Under the pieces are notes generated by a model. It saw nothing but the letters and a program-made list of their open reading frames with translations. It was not told where the DNA came from and searched no databases. The translations under genes were made by a program, and so were the position numbers. From assembly GCA_964509335.1 (NCBI GenBank), contig CAZDXB010000001.1:124001-188000 (forward strand): 64,000 nucleotides of DNA. Direction: 5' to 3'. Positions 42,185 through 51,247 of the stretch are shown here, piece by piece (the stretch's first letter is position 1; each line of letters starts with the position of its first letter). This stretch comes from CAZDXB01 sp964509335. Lineage in GTDB: Bacteria; Bacteroidota; Ignavibacteria; Kapaibacteriales; UBA2268.

Positions 42185-43300
42185 ATGAAGAAAAAGATAC
42201 TGGTTGTAGAAGACGAAACACTTGTAAGAGAAGGTATAGTGGAACTGCTTTCGAGCGAAGGGTTTGATATGTATAGCGCGCCAGACGGCGACGAAGGATT
42301 AAAACTCGCTCAGAAGCATATACCGGATTTGATAATATGCGATATAATGATGCCGACTCTCGACGGTTACGAACTGTTAGAATTATTGCAGCAAGAGGAA
42401 GAAACGGCGACAATTCCGTTCATTTTTCTGACCGCAAAGTCTGAAAAAACCGATATGAGACGCGGAATGGATTTAGGCGCCGACGATTTCCTCACTAAGC
42501 CTTTTAAAGCTAACGAGTTATTCAAAGCCGTTCAAACAAGAATACAAAAGAAAGATAAATACGAGACAAAAACTGAGGAGCGCTTAGACGAGCTTAGATT
42601 AAGCATAGCCACAATTCTTCCTCACGAGCTGCGAACGCCGCTGAACGGAATTATGGCGTCGAGTCAATTGCTTATGGAATACTCCGACACTATGGAAAGA
42701 GAGGAAGTTTACCAGCTCCATGAGAATATCTTCACTTCGGCTAAACGACTAAACCGTCTAATTGTCAATTACTTATACTATACCGAGCTGGAAATGTTGA
42801 ACAAAGACAAAGCGAGAATAAAGAAGTTCAAGAAATTATCGAAAATTGAAAGTCCAAACTCAATCTTGTCGGATTTATTTACTATTTACGCGGAAAATTA
42901 CGAAAGACTCGAAGATTTGGACATTTCATTAGGCGAAGAAAAACCGATAGTTATTTTCGAAGACCACTTCCATAAAATCTGCGAGGAAATAGCCGACAAC
43001 GCCTTTAAATTTTCTCTCGAAAAGGATAAAATCAAAGTAAGAACCGAGTTAAACGACGACGAATACTTATTGAAAATCACCGACTACGGTAGAGGGATGG
43101 ACGTTAATAAAATAGATAAAATTGGCGCTTACTTCCAATTCGACAGGAACTTACACGAGCAACAAGGCTCCGGATTGGGCTTAGTAATCGCTAAACGCTT
43201 GCTCGATATCTACAAAGGAAACTTAAAGATTGACAGTCGGATTGATAAATATACGACCGTCGCGGTATCTTTTCCAATAGCGGAGACGAAGCAAGATTAA
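42185..43300 (+). CDS. Hybrid response regulator / histidine kinase
   Basis: The 371-residue cytoplasmic protein has a receiver first (DD-like ED at 9-10, Asp53 in ICDIMMP, Thr in FLTAKS, Lys in LTKPFK) and then a histidine kinase. The H-box is ILPHELRTPLNG with His147, the N-box ADNAFKFS, G1 DYGRGMD and G2 GSGLGL. There is no membrane segment, so the input is probably phosphorylation of its own receiver. Three 11-bp repeats precede it. Its stop overlaps the end of the convergent oxidase gene by four bases. Confidence 0.88.
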   Translation: MKKKILVVEDETLVREGIVELLSSEGFDMYSAPDGDEGLKLAQKHIPDLIICDIMMPTLDGYELLELLQQEEETATIPFIFLTAKSEKTDMRRGMDLGADDFLTKPFKANELFKAVQTRIQKKDKYETKTEERLDELRLSIATILPHELRTPLNGIMASSQLLMEYSDTMEREEVYQLHENIFTSAKRLNRLIVNYLYYTELEMLNKDKARIKKFKKLSKIESPNSILSDLFTIYAENYERLEDLDISLGEEKPIVIFEDHFHKICEEIADNAFKFSLEKDKIKVRTELNDDEYLLKITDYGRGMDVNKIDKIGAYFQFDRNLHEQQGSGLGLVIAKRLLDIYKGNLKIDSRIDKYTTVAVSFPIAETKQD

Positions 43301-44772
43301 AACAAGTTCCCCCGCCCTAATATATTTTTTCCGTCAAGCGAAAGTTTCGCTCTTTTAAACGCGTCTATTACTTCCTTGTCGTACATCATTTTCAAATATT
43401 TCTTTTTCAGCTTTCCAATACCGTGTTCGGCTGAGACGGTTCCTTTGTATTTTAGCGCTTCTTTAACGCACAGTTCGTAGAAGTCGTAAATCTTTCTGAT
43501 TCCTTCTTTGTCGCCGGCTAATAGGTTGGCGTGGAGGTGAGAGTTTCCAATATGTCCCCAAATATAATACTCCAGACCGAGCTTTTTGATTTCTGTCGTC
43601 GTAAAATTAAAATAATCCCGAAAGTTCTTGTCGGGAACGGCGGTGTCGGTTCCTTCTTTCTTAAGATTTCGATGCGCTATTCTTTCTTGAACGGTTGTAG
43701 GAACTAAATGACGCATTTCCGCTAAATCGGCTCGGTCATTATCGTTCATAGCGATTATCGTCGAATCAGCTAATTGCGTCTTTTCGCTGATTAACTTATA
43801 CCATTCGTTGAGAATTGCGTCCTCGTTTTCCTCGACGTATTCCTGCTCGAACCAAATAGCCGCTTTTGCTTCTTTTGGAACCTGCGAATAATTTTCTTTT
43901 AGGATGCTTAGCGAATTTTCGTCGAAAAACTCTATCACCCGCGAGGCAATATCCTTAACGCCTCGATAATCTTTGGCGTTATTTGCTTTGCTCTTTTCTC
44001 TGAGCTTTTCGACAAATTCGAGAGTTGAGTCGTAATCTTCGAAAAAAGCCAATCCGCTAATTAATTTTTCGGGCGCCTTCAACAACGAGACTTTTACTCG
44101 TGAAATTGCGGCTAAAGTTCCCTCCGACCCGATAAACAAATCAATCGCGTCCAATCCTTTTTTCATATAGAATCCCGCGGCGTTTTTCGACGAAGACGGC
44201 ATTTCAACGTCCTTAATTTCAACCTGATAGAATTTGCCCGATTCAGTTTTCAACTTTAACGCGCCGTTCGATTCCTTTACTTCTCCTCTATCAAGATGAA
44301 TACGGTCGCCGTTAGCTAATACCAAATCGAGAGATTGAACGTAATCGCGAGTCGCTCCGTATTTGAAAGTCAACGCTCCCGAGGAATTCGCGCCGACGTT
44401 CCCTCCTATTAAACTAGCCGTTTCAGTTGGATAAGGCGGATAAAAAAGCTTTCTTTGGTTTAGCTCTTCCACAAAATCGGAGATTACTACTCCGGGTTGC
44501 AAAATAGCGTATTTTTCTTTCTCGTTTATTTCGATTATTTCGTTCATTTTTTCTAAGGAGACTACGACTCCGCCTTCGGGAACGCAGGCTCCCACCAACC
44601 CCGTTCTGCCGCCGGAAATTGTCGCGGAAGTCCCCGATTCGTAGCAATCGGCGAGAACGGACGAAAGTTCTTCCGCGTTTTCGGGAAATATCAATTCGCT
44701 CGCTTCTCCTTGGTAATTTGAGGCGTCGGTCAAATATGGCTCGATTAAATCTTTTTCGCGTTTAATTATCAT
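43297..44772 (-). CDS. GlcD/D-lactate dehydrogenase-type FAD oxidoreductase
   Basis: The 491-residue flavoprotein has the PCMH-type FAD domain: TSATISGGRTGLVGACVPEGGVVVS, NVGANSSGALTFKYGATRDYV, FIGSEGTLAAI. The C-terminal cap domain contains IWGHIGNSHLHANLL and the conserved SAEHGIGKLKKKYL. These enzymes oxidise D-2-hydroxyacids such as D-lactate or glycolate and pass electrons to a quinone or an electron-transfer flavoprotein. The exact substrate is not clear. It is a single gene; no Fe-S partner subunit is nearby. Confidence 0.9.
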   Translation of the reverse strand: MIIKREKDLIEPYLTDASNYQGEASELIFPENAEELSSVLADCYESGTSATISGGRTGLVGACVPEGGVVVSLEKMNEIIEINEKEKYAILQPGVVISDFVEELNQRKLFYPPYPTETASLIGGNVGANSSGALTFKYGATRDYVQSLDLVLANGDRIHLDRGEVKESNGALKLKTESGKFYQVEIKDVEMPSSSKNAAGFYMKKGLDAIDLFIGSEGTLAAISRVKVSLLKAPEKLISGLAFFEDYDSTLEFVEKLREKSKANNAKDYRGVKDIASRVIEFFDENSLSILKENYSQVPKEAKAAIWFEQEYVEENEDAILNEWYKLISEKTQLADSTIIAMNDNDRADLAEMRHLVPTTVQERIAHRNLKKEGTDTAVPDKNFRDYFNFTTTEIKKLGLEYYIWGHIGNSHLHANLLAGDKEGIRKIYDFYELCVKEALKYKGTVSAEHGIGKLKKKYLKMMYDKEVIDAFKRAKLSLDGKNILGRGNLF

Positions 44773-44872
44773 ATTTTGACAACTCGTTATTGTTAATATT
44801 TTTCATTTTATTATATTCCGCAAAGATAAATAATAATTGCTATAATTCTTATTTGGGAGAGAATTTATTAAA

Positions 44873-45715
44873 ATGACGCCGCTTTCGACTGGAAAACGCG
44901 GAATTGGTCTTATAATCGGTTGTATTTTGATTTTAACTTTATCTTATGCTTCTCATAGCAAAGTCAAAAAAATCGAAATAATCGCTTTTTCGGTAAGAGC
45001 CGGCGGAGTAAGCTCCCTCCATTTTTCTTCGTTCTCTCGTTTCGAAGGTTCGGTCGATTGCGGAGAATTCACTCGAGGATACGGTTTCGGTTATTTAACT
45101 TCTTTAGGGATAGAAAGGAGGTTAAACAACGATTTCACTATTGGAATCGGAGCGAGTTTTGTTGACAGAAGCGGCGATTTCGTTATTGACTCCAAACTGC
45201 CGATTAGATTCGTCGAAGCGGAAAACCCGACGAATATAAAAATAGAAAACAAGCTTTCGGCTACTCTTAGTTATTTCGAAGCCGATATAGAAGTTAAGTA
45301 TAATATTCCAGAATATTATCTTTCCGCTCCCATTAAAACGTTTGGAGCTTTAAGATTCGGCGTTCCTATCGAAAGAACGTTTACCCAAAAAGACCTTATT
45401 CTTTCTCCCAACGACGCCGTATTCAAAACCACTAACGGCAAAGAGCGTGAAATAGCCTCAGGCAAAATACAATCGATTAACAACTTCTTGCTGGGACTGA
45501 CAATCGGAGCGGAATATAGGATTAAGTTCAATAAAAACTTTTCGTTTACTCAAAGACTGTCTTTTGATTACTACTTAAACGACGCCGCGTCCGACGTAGA
45601 TTGGAATATCTTCGGCGTTAAGTTAGAGATAGGTCTTAGATACGGTATATTCGAATCAATAATACTGCCTTCGCCTTTAGAACCAAGCAATAAAAAGGAT
45701 TCAGATAAACGTTAA
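44873..45715 (+). CDS. Outer-membrane beta-barrel protein, unknown function
   Basis: The 280-residue protein has an N-terminal hydrophobic export signal (GIGLIIGCILILTLSYASHS). The mature part is a set of amphipathic strands with aromatic and glycine residues (GYGFGYLTSLGIERRL, TIGIGASFVDRSGDF, IFGVKLEIGLRYG), typical of 8- to 10-strand outer-membrane barrels. The last part (SPLEPSNKKDSDKR) is a charged tail. No family is recognised. Confidence 0.65.
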   Translation: MTPLSTGKRGIGLIIGCILILTLSYASHSKVKKIEIIAFSVRAGGVSSLHFSSFSRFEGSVDCGEFTRGYGFGYLTSLGIERRLNNDFTIGIGASFVDRSGDFVIDSKLPIRFVEAENPTNIKIENKLSATLSYFEADIEVKYNIPEYYLSAPIKTFGALRFGVPIERTFTQKDLILSPNDAVFKTTNGKEREIASGKIQSINNFLLGLTIGAEYRIKFNKNFSFTQRLSFDYYLNDAASDVDWNIFGVKLEIGLRYGIFESIILPSPLEPSNKKDSDKR

Positions 45716-45726
45716 ATTTAAGTTTT

Positions 45727-46221
45727 TTATAAATCCGACTCTTTTAGGCTTTCAATATAATCGGAGGCTCTTTTGCCGCCGGCTATTTCGGTAATCACGT
45801 CGTCGTAATAGTCGGAAATAAACGCCACCGAGCTAAGCGCCGTTATAAGCTCGTTTGAATCTAAATTTGAACCGGCTATTGAGTGCGAAAAAGTAACAGT
45901 GCCGTCAAAAAGCAGAGCGAAAGCTCCGAATTGCAACTCTGCGTTTTTCCTCAATAAAAAGTGCATCAAATCTTGTTCTATCCTAGCTCCCCTTACAACG
46001 TTAGATAGGCAAACCACGATAGTCTCGTCTTTCAGGAAGTGTTTAATTTGAATCATAACTTGAGTAGAGCCGCGAGTGATAGCGAAAGAACTGTCTCCGA
46101 ACGACATATATCCTTTGAAGTATTTGTCTAGTATTTCTTTTACTTTTTCCGCCGTTTTACTTACGTAATAACTAGGCGGTTCGTATTTTTTCTTTGCTTT
46201 AGTTTCGGTTTTATCGTTCAT
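45727..46221 (-). CDS. YbjN-like (type III chaperone fold) protein
   Basis: The 164-residue protein resembles YbjN/CesT-like proteins: VKEILDKYFKGYMSFGDSSFAITRGSTQVMIQI, then LRKNAELQFGAFALLFDGTVTFSHSIAG. The fold serves protein-protein contact; family function is not settled, but YbjN affects motility and stress in E. coli. AGGAG precedes the ATG. It is 47 bases downstream of the pspA-type gene on the same strand, so a link with envelope stress is possible. Confidence 0.7.
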   Translation of the reverse strand: MNDKTETKAKKKYEPPSYYVSKTAEKVKEILDKYFKGYMSFGDSSFAITRGSTQVMIQIKHFLKDETIVVCLSNVVRGARIEQDLMHFLLRKNAELQFGAFALLFDGTVTFSHSIAGSNLDSNELITALSSVAFISDYYDDVITEIAGGKRASDYIESLKESDL

Positions 46222-46268
46222 AATATATATATCTCCTTATTTTATTTACTTAATTGATTGCCGTCAAC

Positions 46269-46955
46269 TTAATTATTATTGTTCGATTCTGGAAGCATAC
46301 CCATTCTCTTTTTTAGCTCAATTAATTCGCCGTCGGTTTTGGAATTCGATTCCAGCTTTTTGAATTCTTCCTCGAGAGTGGCGTCGGAAGAATCAAGCGA
46401 TTCGTACGCTTCGGCGTGGGCTTCCATTTCTTCTACTTTTTGTTCGTATTTTTCAAAACCGCCGAAAGCGTCTTGGCTAAATCCTGACAGAGACTGCGAT
46501 AGCTCTTTTTGCGCTTTCGCCGCTTTTGAACGAGCTATCAAAGTATTCTTCTTCGTTCTAGCTTCTTCCAATTTTGCTTTTAATTGACTTAATTTACCTC
46601 TCAACTGTTTGGAAGTTTCTCTTGACTGATTATAAGACGGCAACAAATCGTCGGCGGTTTTTATCGACTGGGATTTCTTTTCGAGCGCGGCTTTCGCTAA
46701 GTCTTCCCTGCCGCTTTGCAAAGCTTGCCTTGCTTTTTGTTCCCAGTCCTCCGATTCTTTCCTTGCTTTTTCAATTCTTCGCTCCAACATCTTTTCATTG
46801 CTAACCGCTTGAGCGACGGCTAACGACGTTTTGTTAACCGACTCTTCCATTTCGATAACCATTTGCTTAATCATTTTTTCTGGGTCTTCGGCTTTGTCTA
46901 ACATATCGTTGACGTTAGCCTTAAAGACGTCCGCTATCCTGCTGAATAGACTCAT
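46269..46955 (-). CDS. pspA: PspA/IM30 family protein
   Basis: PspA binds the inner membrane and forms ESCRT-III-like rods that protect it under stress. The 228-residue protein is nearly all helix: amphipathic N-terminus (SLFSRIADVFKANVNDMLDKAEDPEKMIKQMV), then long coiled coils (RIEKARKESEDWEQKARQAL). The usual PspA helices are present, and the tail GELIELKKRMGML is standard. ACGAGG precedes the ATG. PspB, PspC and PspF are not in the window; the YbjN-like gene follows. Confidence 0.92.
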   Translation of the reverse strand: MSLFSRIADVFKANVNDMLDKAEDPEKMIKQMVIEMEESVNKTSLAVAQAVSNEKMLERRIEKARKESEDWEQKARQALQSGREDLAKAALEKKSQSIKTADDLLPSYNQSRETSKQLRGKLSQLKAKLEEARTKKNTLIARSKAAKAQKELSQSLSGFSQDAFGGFEKYEQKVEEMEAHAEAYESLDSSDATLEEEFKKLESNSKTDGELIELKKRMGMLPESNNNN

Positions 46956-47096
46956 AGAAACCTCGTTTTATAATTTGGAATTATTTATTGCAAATATAGT
47001 TATTGAATAAATAATAAAAAAAATGTTTTATTTTCGTCTGATTAGCCTTATTTTTTATTTTTGTGTTTTATTTGTTAAACAAAATCGGAAACAAAA

Positions 47097-47423
47097 ATGA
47101 AATTCAATATGCAGCAGATGATGCAGCAAGCGCAAAAGATGCAAAAAGAGATGGAAAAAGCGCAGGAAGAAATCAAGAAGAAAACCGTTACCGAGGAAGC
47201 CGGAGGCGGGATGGTTAAAGTTACAATGACGGGCGGCTACGAAGTAAAAGAAGTAAAAATAAACGAAGAAGCCGTCGATCCCGAAGACATTGAAATGCTG
47301 GAAGATTTAGTAGTGGCGGCAATGAACAAAGCCGTCAAATCGGTAGAGGAAATGACCAAAGAAGGAATGGGAGATATTGGCGGAATGATGCCAAATATTC
47401 CCGGTATGAATTTGCCTTTTTAA
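47097..47423 (+). CDS. YbaB/EbfC nucleoid-associated protein
   Basis: The 108-residue protein matches YbaB: QQMMQQAQKMQKEMEKAQEE at the N-terminus, then GGGMVKVTMTGGYEVKEVKINEEA and DLVVAAMNKAVKSVEEMTKEGM, ending in a Met/Gly-rich tail. It binds DNA as a dimer. The position directly before recR is the classic arrangement. Confidence 0.94.
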   Translation: MKFNMQQMMQQAQKMQKEMEKAQEEIKKKTVTEEAGGGMVKVTMTGGYEVKEVKINEEAVDPEDIEMLEDLVVAAMNKAVKSVEEMTKEGMGDIGGMMPNIPGMNLPF

Positions 47424-47438
47424 AGCGAAGACGCAATT

Positions 47439-48038
47439 ATGTTATACACTTCCGAATCGATTGAAAGAATAGTCGATTTATTATCGGCGTTCCCGACTAT
47501 CGGCAAAAAAACCGCTCAAAGGTTAACTTATTTTCTACTGAAGCAAAATCGGGATTTCGCCGCTAATTTATCGAAAGCGATAACGGAACTTAAAGAAAAC
47601 GTTAAGTTCTGTTCGGTTTGTTATAACTATACCGATAGAGACCCCTGCCCAATATGCTCGTCGCCGAAAAGAGACAAATCGATTATTTGCGTTGTCGAAG
47701 AGCCAAGCGACGTTATGGCTATCGAAAAAACAAACGAGTATTTTGGTTTATACCACGTTCTGCACGGCGTTTTGAATCCTTTAGACCAAGTTTCGCCGGA
47801 AAATTTGAAAATAAAAGAGTTAATTCAAAGAGCTAAAACCGACGTCAAAGAAATTATACTTGCCCTGAATCCTTCGGTTGAAGGGGAAGTTACAATGCAG
47901 TATTTAACGAAAGCTCTCAAACATTTCGACGTAAAAGTAACCGCTATTGCCAGAGGAGTGCCCGAAGGCTCAGATTTAGAATTCAGCGACGAAGCGACTT
48001 TATCGAGAGCTTTGCTAGGAAGAACGGAAACAAAATGA
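47439..48038 (+). CDS. recR: Recombination protein RecR
   Basis: RecR works with RecO and RecF to load RecA at single-strand gaps. The 199-residue protein has a helix-hairpin-helix LLSAFPTIGKKTAQRLTYFLL, a zinc finger (CSVCYNYTDRDPCPIC), and a Toprim domain (ICVVEEPSDVMAIEK, ILALNPSVEGEVTMQYL). Its stop overlaps the next gene by four bases (ATGA). Confidence 0.96.
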   Translation: MLYTSESIERIVDLLSAFPTIGKKTAQRLTYFLLKQNRDFAANLSKAITELKENVKFCSVCYNYTDRDPCPICSSPKRDKSIICVVEEPSDVMAIEKTNEYFGLYHVLHGVLNPLDQVSPENLKIKELIQRAKTDVKEIILALNPSVEGEVTMQYLTKALKHFDVKVTAIARGVPEGSDLEFSDEATLSRALLGRTETK

Positions 48039-48640
48039 ATGCTTCAATAAAAATATGCGTTCCGCTATTAATTATATTTGCTCTGGTATCTTCTTGCGAT
48101 ATTTTCTCCACTCGAAATCCCGAAGCGCCGGATACGGAAAGGTCGTCTTTCCAACCTCCTACTTCCGCCAATATAGTCATCAATAATTTTGTTAACGCCG
48201 TAGAGGAAAAGAATCCCGAAAATTACTCCGCTTGTTTTCCTGAATTATCCGACGAAGATTTATTTTTTGAATTCGTTCCTTCGTCCGAAGCAAATTCTAG
48301 GTTCCCCGAGCTTTTTAGCGACTGGAATTCCCAAACGGAAAGGAGCTATTTTATTTCGTTAACTTCCGGTTTGGGAGAAGACGCCGTTTCGGAGCTTAAA
48401 TTAAACGACGATAGATTTGAAATATTGATGCCTGACTCGGCGGTTTATGTAGCGGATTATTATTTTTACGTAGAGCACTCGCAAACTTCCATTTCCAAAG
48501 AATTTGCCGGAACGATGCAATTAACTTTAGCTCCGGACGACAACCAGCTTTGGAGCGTAAGAAGGTGGATTGACGCCGTAAATCCAGAAGACACAATAGA
48601 AACAACCTGGAGTATTTTAAAAGCTAACTTTTCTAATTAG
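48035..48640 (+). CDS. Lipoprotein of unknown function
   Basis: The 201-residue product has a signal peptide with lipobox ALVSSC (Cys21). The mature part resembles a compact alpha+beta domain of the NTF2/SnoaL-like kind: ANIVINNFVNAVEEKNPENYSACF at the N-terminus, then paired strands (VYVADYYFYVEHSQTSI, GTMQLTLAPDDNQLWSVRRWID). This is a visual similarity only. It overlaps recR by four bases, so it is translationally coupled. Its end overlaps the stop of the convergent CHAT gene by four bases, with no room for a terminator. Confidence 0.65.
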   Translation: MNASIKICVPLLIIFALVSSCDIFSTRNPEAPDTERSSFQPPTSANIVINNFVNAVEEKNPENYSACFPELSDEDLFFEFVPSSEANSRFPELFSDWNSQTERSYFISLTSGLGEDAVSELKLNDDRFEILMPDSAVYVADYYFYVEHSQTSISKEFAGTMQLTLAPDDNQLWSVRRWIDAVNPEDTIETTWSILKANFSN

Positions 48641-51243
48641 TTTTCGGTCATAATAAAAGCCGCCCAAAAGTAGGGCTGGCGATATTTATTTTTGATTTTC
48701 ATTTGGGCTTCTTTAAAGGCTTTTCGTCTGTCTCCGGTCTCTAGCCATTTTCTGTAAAACTCGGTCATTAATTCTCTCGTTACGAAATCGTTAACCGCCC
48801 ATAGACTCATAATAACCGCTTCGGCGCCCGCGATAGTAAAAGCTCGTTGAAGTCCGTAAACTCCCTCGCCGTTTTTCACTGTCCCTAAGCCGGTTTCGCA
48901 AGCCGACAAAACGACCAACTCAGCGCCTTCTAAATTTAAATTCATCGCTTCGTAAGCCGTTAGGATGCCGTTTTCGTCTTTGTCGATTTTCCCGTCGCTC
49001 GTCCCCAATCCGGAAACGCTTTGGGAAGCGCCGGCGAAAAGCAAGCCCGAGCGCAAGAGAGGATTATCTATCGCGTGCTCAACTTGCGCTCCGAATACTT
49101 TGGCGTCGGGATTGTTCCCAATATCTTCAAGAAAATATCCGTGCGTGGCTATGTGCAACAATCTAAGGCTTTTAATCGATTTGATGTTCTCTTCGGTCGC
49201 TTCTTTGTTTAATTTTACCGTATATTCCCAATTTTTTTCGTCCAGCAAGTCCGTTATGGTCTCGACTTCTTTTTCCGTTTCCGGCAATTCGCATATTTTT
49301 AATTCTTTAAGTTCTTGGCGAATTCGCTCGACTTTTTGTTCGGTCCAAGGCGCGCCGTCGGCTACTGTTTCATAATATTCCTCTTCGTTAATCGCTTTTT
49401 CTTCCTCGGGGACGTAATCAAATTCAGGGTCGCCGAATAACACGGCGACTCGAGGGCTAGCTTCCGAAGTTTTGCCTTTTTGCGCCGTTAACGTTTTCGT
49501 ATTAACGACGACTCGAATATCAAAAACGTCGATTAAGTAATCTTTGCTTGGCGTCTGCAAACCGACTAAATTAATTTTGTTGTAAACGCCGTCCTGAGAA
49601 ATGTATATTTTATTAACGTCGTCTAAATGTTTTTGTGTTTCCTTCCAATAAGCCCCGTATGAATCTTTGTCGATTAATTGGAACTTAATCATCTTCCGAT
49701 AACATACGAGATATTCGTCCTCTAATTCGTTTCCGTTCTTTAATAAAACTAATTTCGGCGAAACGTCGTAATCTTCTTTGATTATTAACGCGGCGTAGTA
49801 TATCGAATCGGTCCAAGTCCTAAAATAATGTCTAAATCTAATTATTTCAATCGCCGCTTCTCCGTCGTTGAGAGCGTCTCTAATTTCTGTCCACTTAACT
49901 TTACTTTTTTTAAAGCCTTTCGCGAACAAATTCGACCGTTTGCTAAGCTCTCTTTCTATTACCTCCGCCTTTTTTTCGTATTGGGCTACGCTGATTCCGC
50001 TTTTCTTTAATCTTTCCTTCGGCAGAGAATAAAATCTGGCGATTTTTTCCTTAATTTCTATCCAAGATTTGAACTTTTCTATCAGTTCCCTATCGTCGCC
50101 GTTTAGAATTTGACGTCTTACTTTAGCCGAAGCGTTCAAAAGCAGAGCTTTCACGGATAATTGATTTTCATACATTAATTCAAGCAGCGATGGGTCTTTA
50201 TCGGCGTATTTAACGGCGAAAGAATTGAACTCTTCGAAATCGTTCTTCATCCGGTCGTAAAAAACGGCTTTTTCTTTCTCGCTCAAAGAAGGAAAAAAGT
50301 TGTATATTTTATATAAGTGTTCGTTAATTACCGTTAGCCAAAGCTCCTTGGCTTTGTCGAAGTTTCCGAGATTGTCGTTCGCTCGCGCGAGGCGCTGGAG
50401 CGTCTTAATATAATACTGATGCTTCTCGCCAAATCTTTCAGCGTATATTTTCTGGGCGTTTTTTAAAATTACTTTGGCTTTTTCGCTTTTGCCCAAATAG
50501 TCTTGCAATTCGCCAAGATTGAATAGAATATGAGCGTATTCCTGCGAATTTTCGCCGTACTTTTTCTTATATATCTTTCTAATTTCCTCGTAGAGAGGCT
50601 CGGCTTTTTCGTATTCATTTACGACTTTGTATAGAGCGGCTAGTTCAAAAATCGGCGTTATGTAATTCATATCGTCCGAATCGTAGATTTGCGAATTCGT
50701 TTTTATCGTTTCTTTAAAGAACTCTTCGGCTACTTGATACTTTTCCGTTTCGAAACATACTTTCGCTATATTATAAACTGTTCTAGCGTAATCGTCTCCT
50801 TTTTTCCCGTAATTAAATTCGTAGATTTCCTTAGCTTTTAGAAAAAATTTTTCAGCTTTGTCGTATTCTCCGGTCTTGTTGTATAATACTCCTAAATTAA
50901 ACAAGGAAGCGGCGTAACTCGGATGTCCGTCGCCTAGCTTATCTTTCAATATCGAAGAGGCTTCTAAATATAACGGTTCGGCTTTTAGAAACAGATTTAA
51001 ATCTTGATAAGCCATAGCTATGTATATTTGAGTTCCGGCAAATTGCACGCTCTTTTCGCCGAACTCTTTTTTCGCCAGCTCTAAAGCCTGTTCGCCGCGT
51101 TCGATAGCCATTTCGTACTGCCCTTGAGCGTAGAAGTTCTGGAGCGAATTGTAATACTTCTCCCATTCTTGCCCAAAAGAGCGTTCGCTTGCTATTGAAA
51201 GCGCGAATAAGAGAAGAAACGATATTGAAACTTTTTTAAGCAT
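48637..51243 (-). CDS. Exported TPR-CHAT caspase-like protein
   Basis: The 868-residue protein has a signal peptide (MLKKVSISFLLLFALSIASE), TPR/kinesin-light-chain-like repeats at about 30-330 (AASLFNLGVLYNKTGEYDKAEKFF, AHILFNLGELQDYLGKSEKAK), a linker, and a CHAT domain at about 560-868. The caspase-fold dyad is intact: His701 in LLHIATHGYF and Cys782 in VVLSACETGLG. The end RQPYFWAAFIM is the usual CHAT ending. CHAT proteins are cysteine proteases or peptidase-like modules. The signal peptide places this one in the periplasm or on the surface, so the target is probably an envelope protein. It is the last gene of a five-gene cluster. Confidence 0.88.
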   Translation of the reverse strand: MLKKVSISFLLLFALSIASERSFGQEWEKYYNSLQNFYAQGQYEMAIERGEQALELAKKEFGEKSVQFAGTQIYIAMAYQDLNLFLKAEPLYLEASSILKDKLGDGHPSYAASLFNLGVLYNKTGEYDKAEKFFLKAKEIYEFNYGKKGDDYARTVYNIAKVCFETEKYQVAEEFFKETIKTNSQIYDSDDMNYITPIFELAALYKVVNEYEKAEPLYEEIRKIYKKKYGENSQEYAHILFNLGELQDYLGKSEKAKVILKNAQKIYAERFGEKHQYYIKTLQRLARANDNLGNFDKAKELWLTVINEHLYKIYNFFPSLSEKEKAVFYDRMKNDFEEFNSFAVKYADKDPSLLELMYENQLSVKALLLNASAKVRRQILNGDDRELIEKFKSWIEIKEKIARFYSLPKERLKKSGISVAQYEKKAEVIERELSKRSNLFAKGFKKSKVKWTEIRDALNDGEAAIEIIRFRHYFRTWTDSIYYAALIIKEDYDVSPKLVLLKNGNELEDEYLVCYRKMIKFQLIDKDSYGAYWKETQKHLDDVNKIYISQDGVYNKINLVGLQTPSKDYLIDVFDIRVVVNTKTLTAQKGKTSEASPRVAVLFGDPEFDYVPEEEKAINEEEYYETVADGAPWTEQKVERIRQELKELKICELPETEKEVETITDLLDEKNWEYTVKLNKEATEENIKSIKSLRLLHIATHGYFLEDIGNNPDAKVFGAQVEHAIDNPLLRSGLLFAGASQSVSGLGTSDGKIDKDENGILTAYEAMNLNLEGAELVVLSACETGLGTVKNGEGVYGLQRAFTIAGAEAVIMSLWAVNDFVTRELMTEFYRKWLETGDRRKAFKEAQMKIKNKYRQPYFWAAFIMTEN

Positions 51244-51247
51244 TGAT

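Noticed and set aside
47056..47063. Bacteroidota-type -7 element TATTTTTG before the ybaB gene
   Set aside because: It fits TAnnTTTG, but the region is so T-rich that chance matches are expected and no clear -33 element is present.
48637..51243. TPR-CHAT as part of a type III-E CRISPR (Craspase) or other cytoplasmic defence system
   Set aside because: The protein has a signal peptide, and there is no gRAMP-type effector, CRISPR array or other defence gene in the window.
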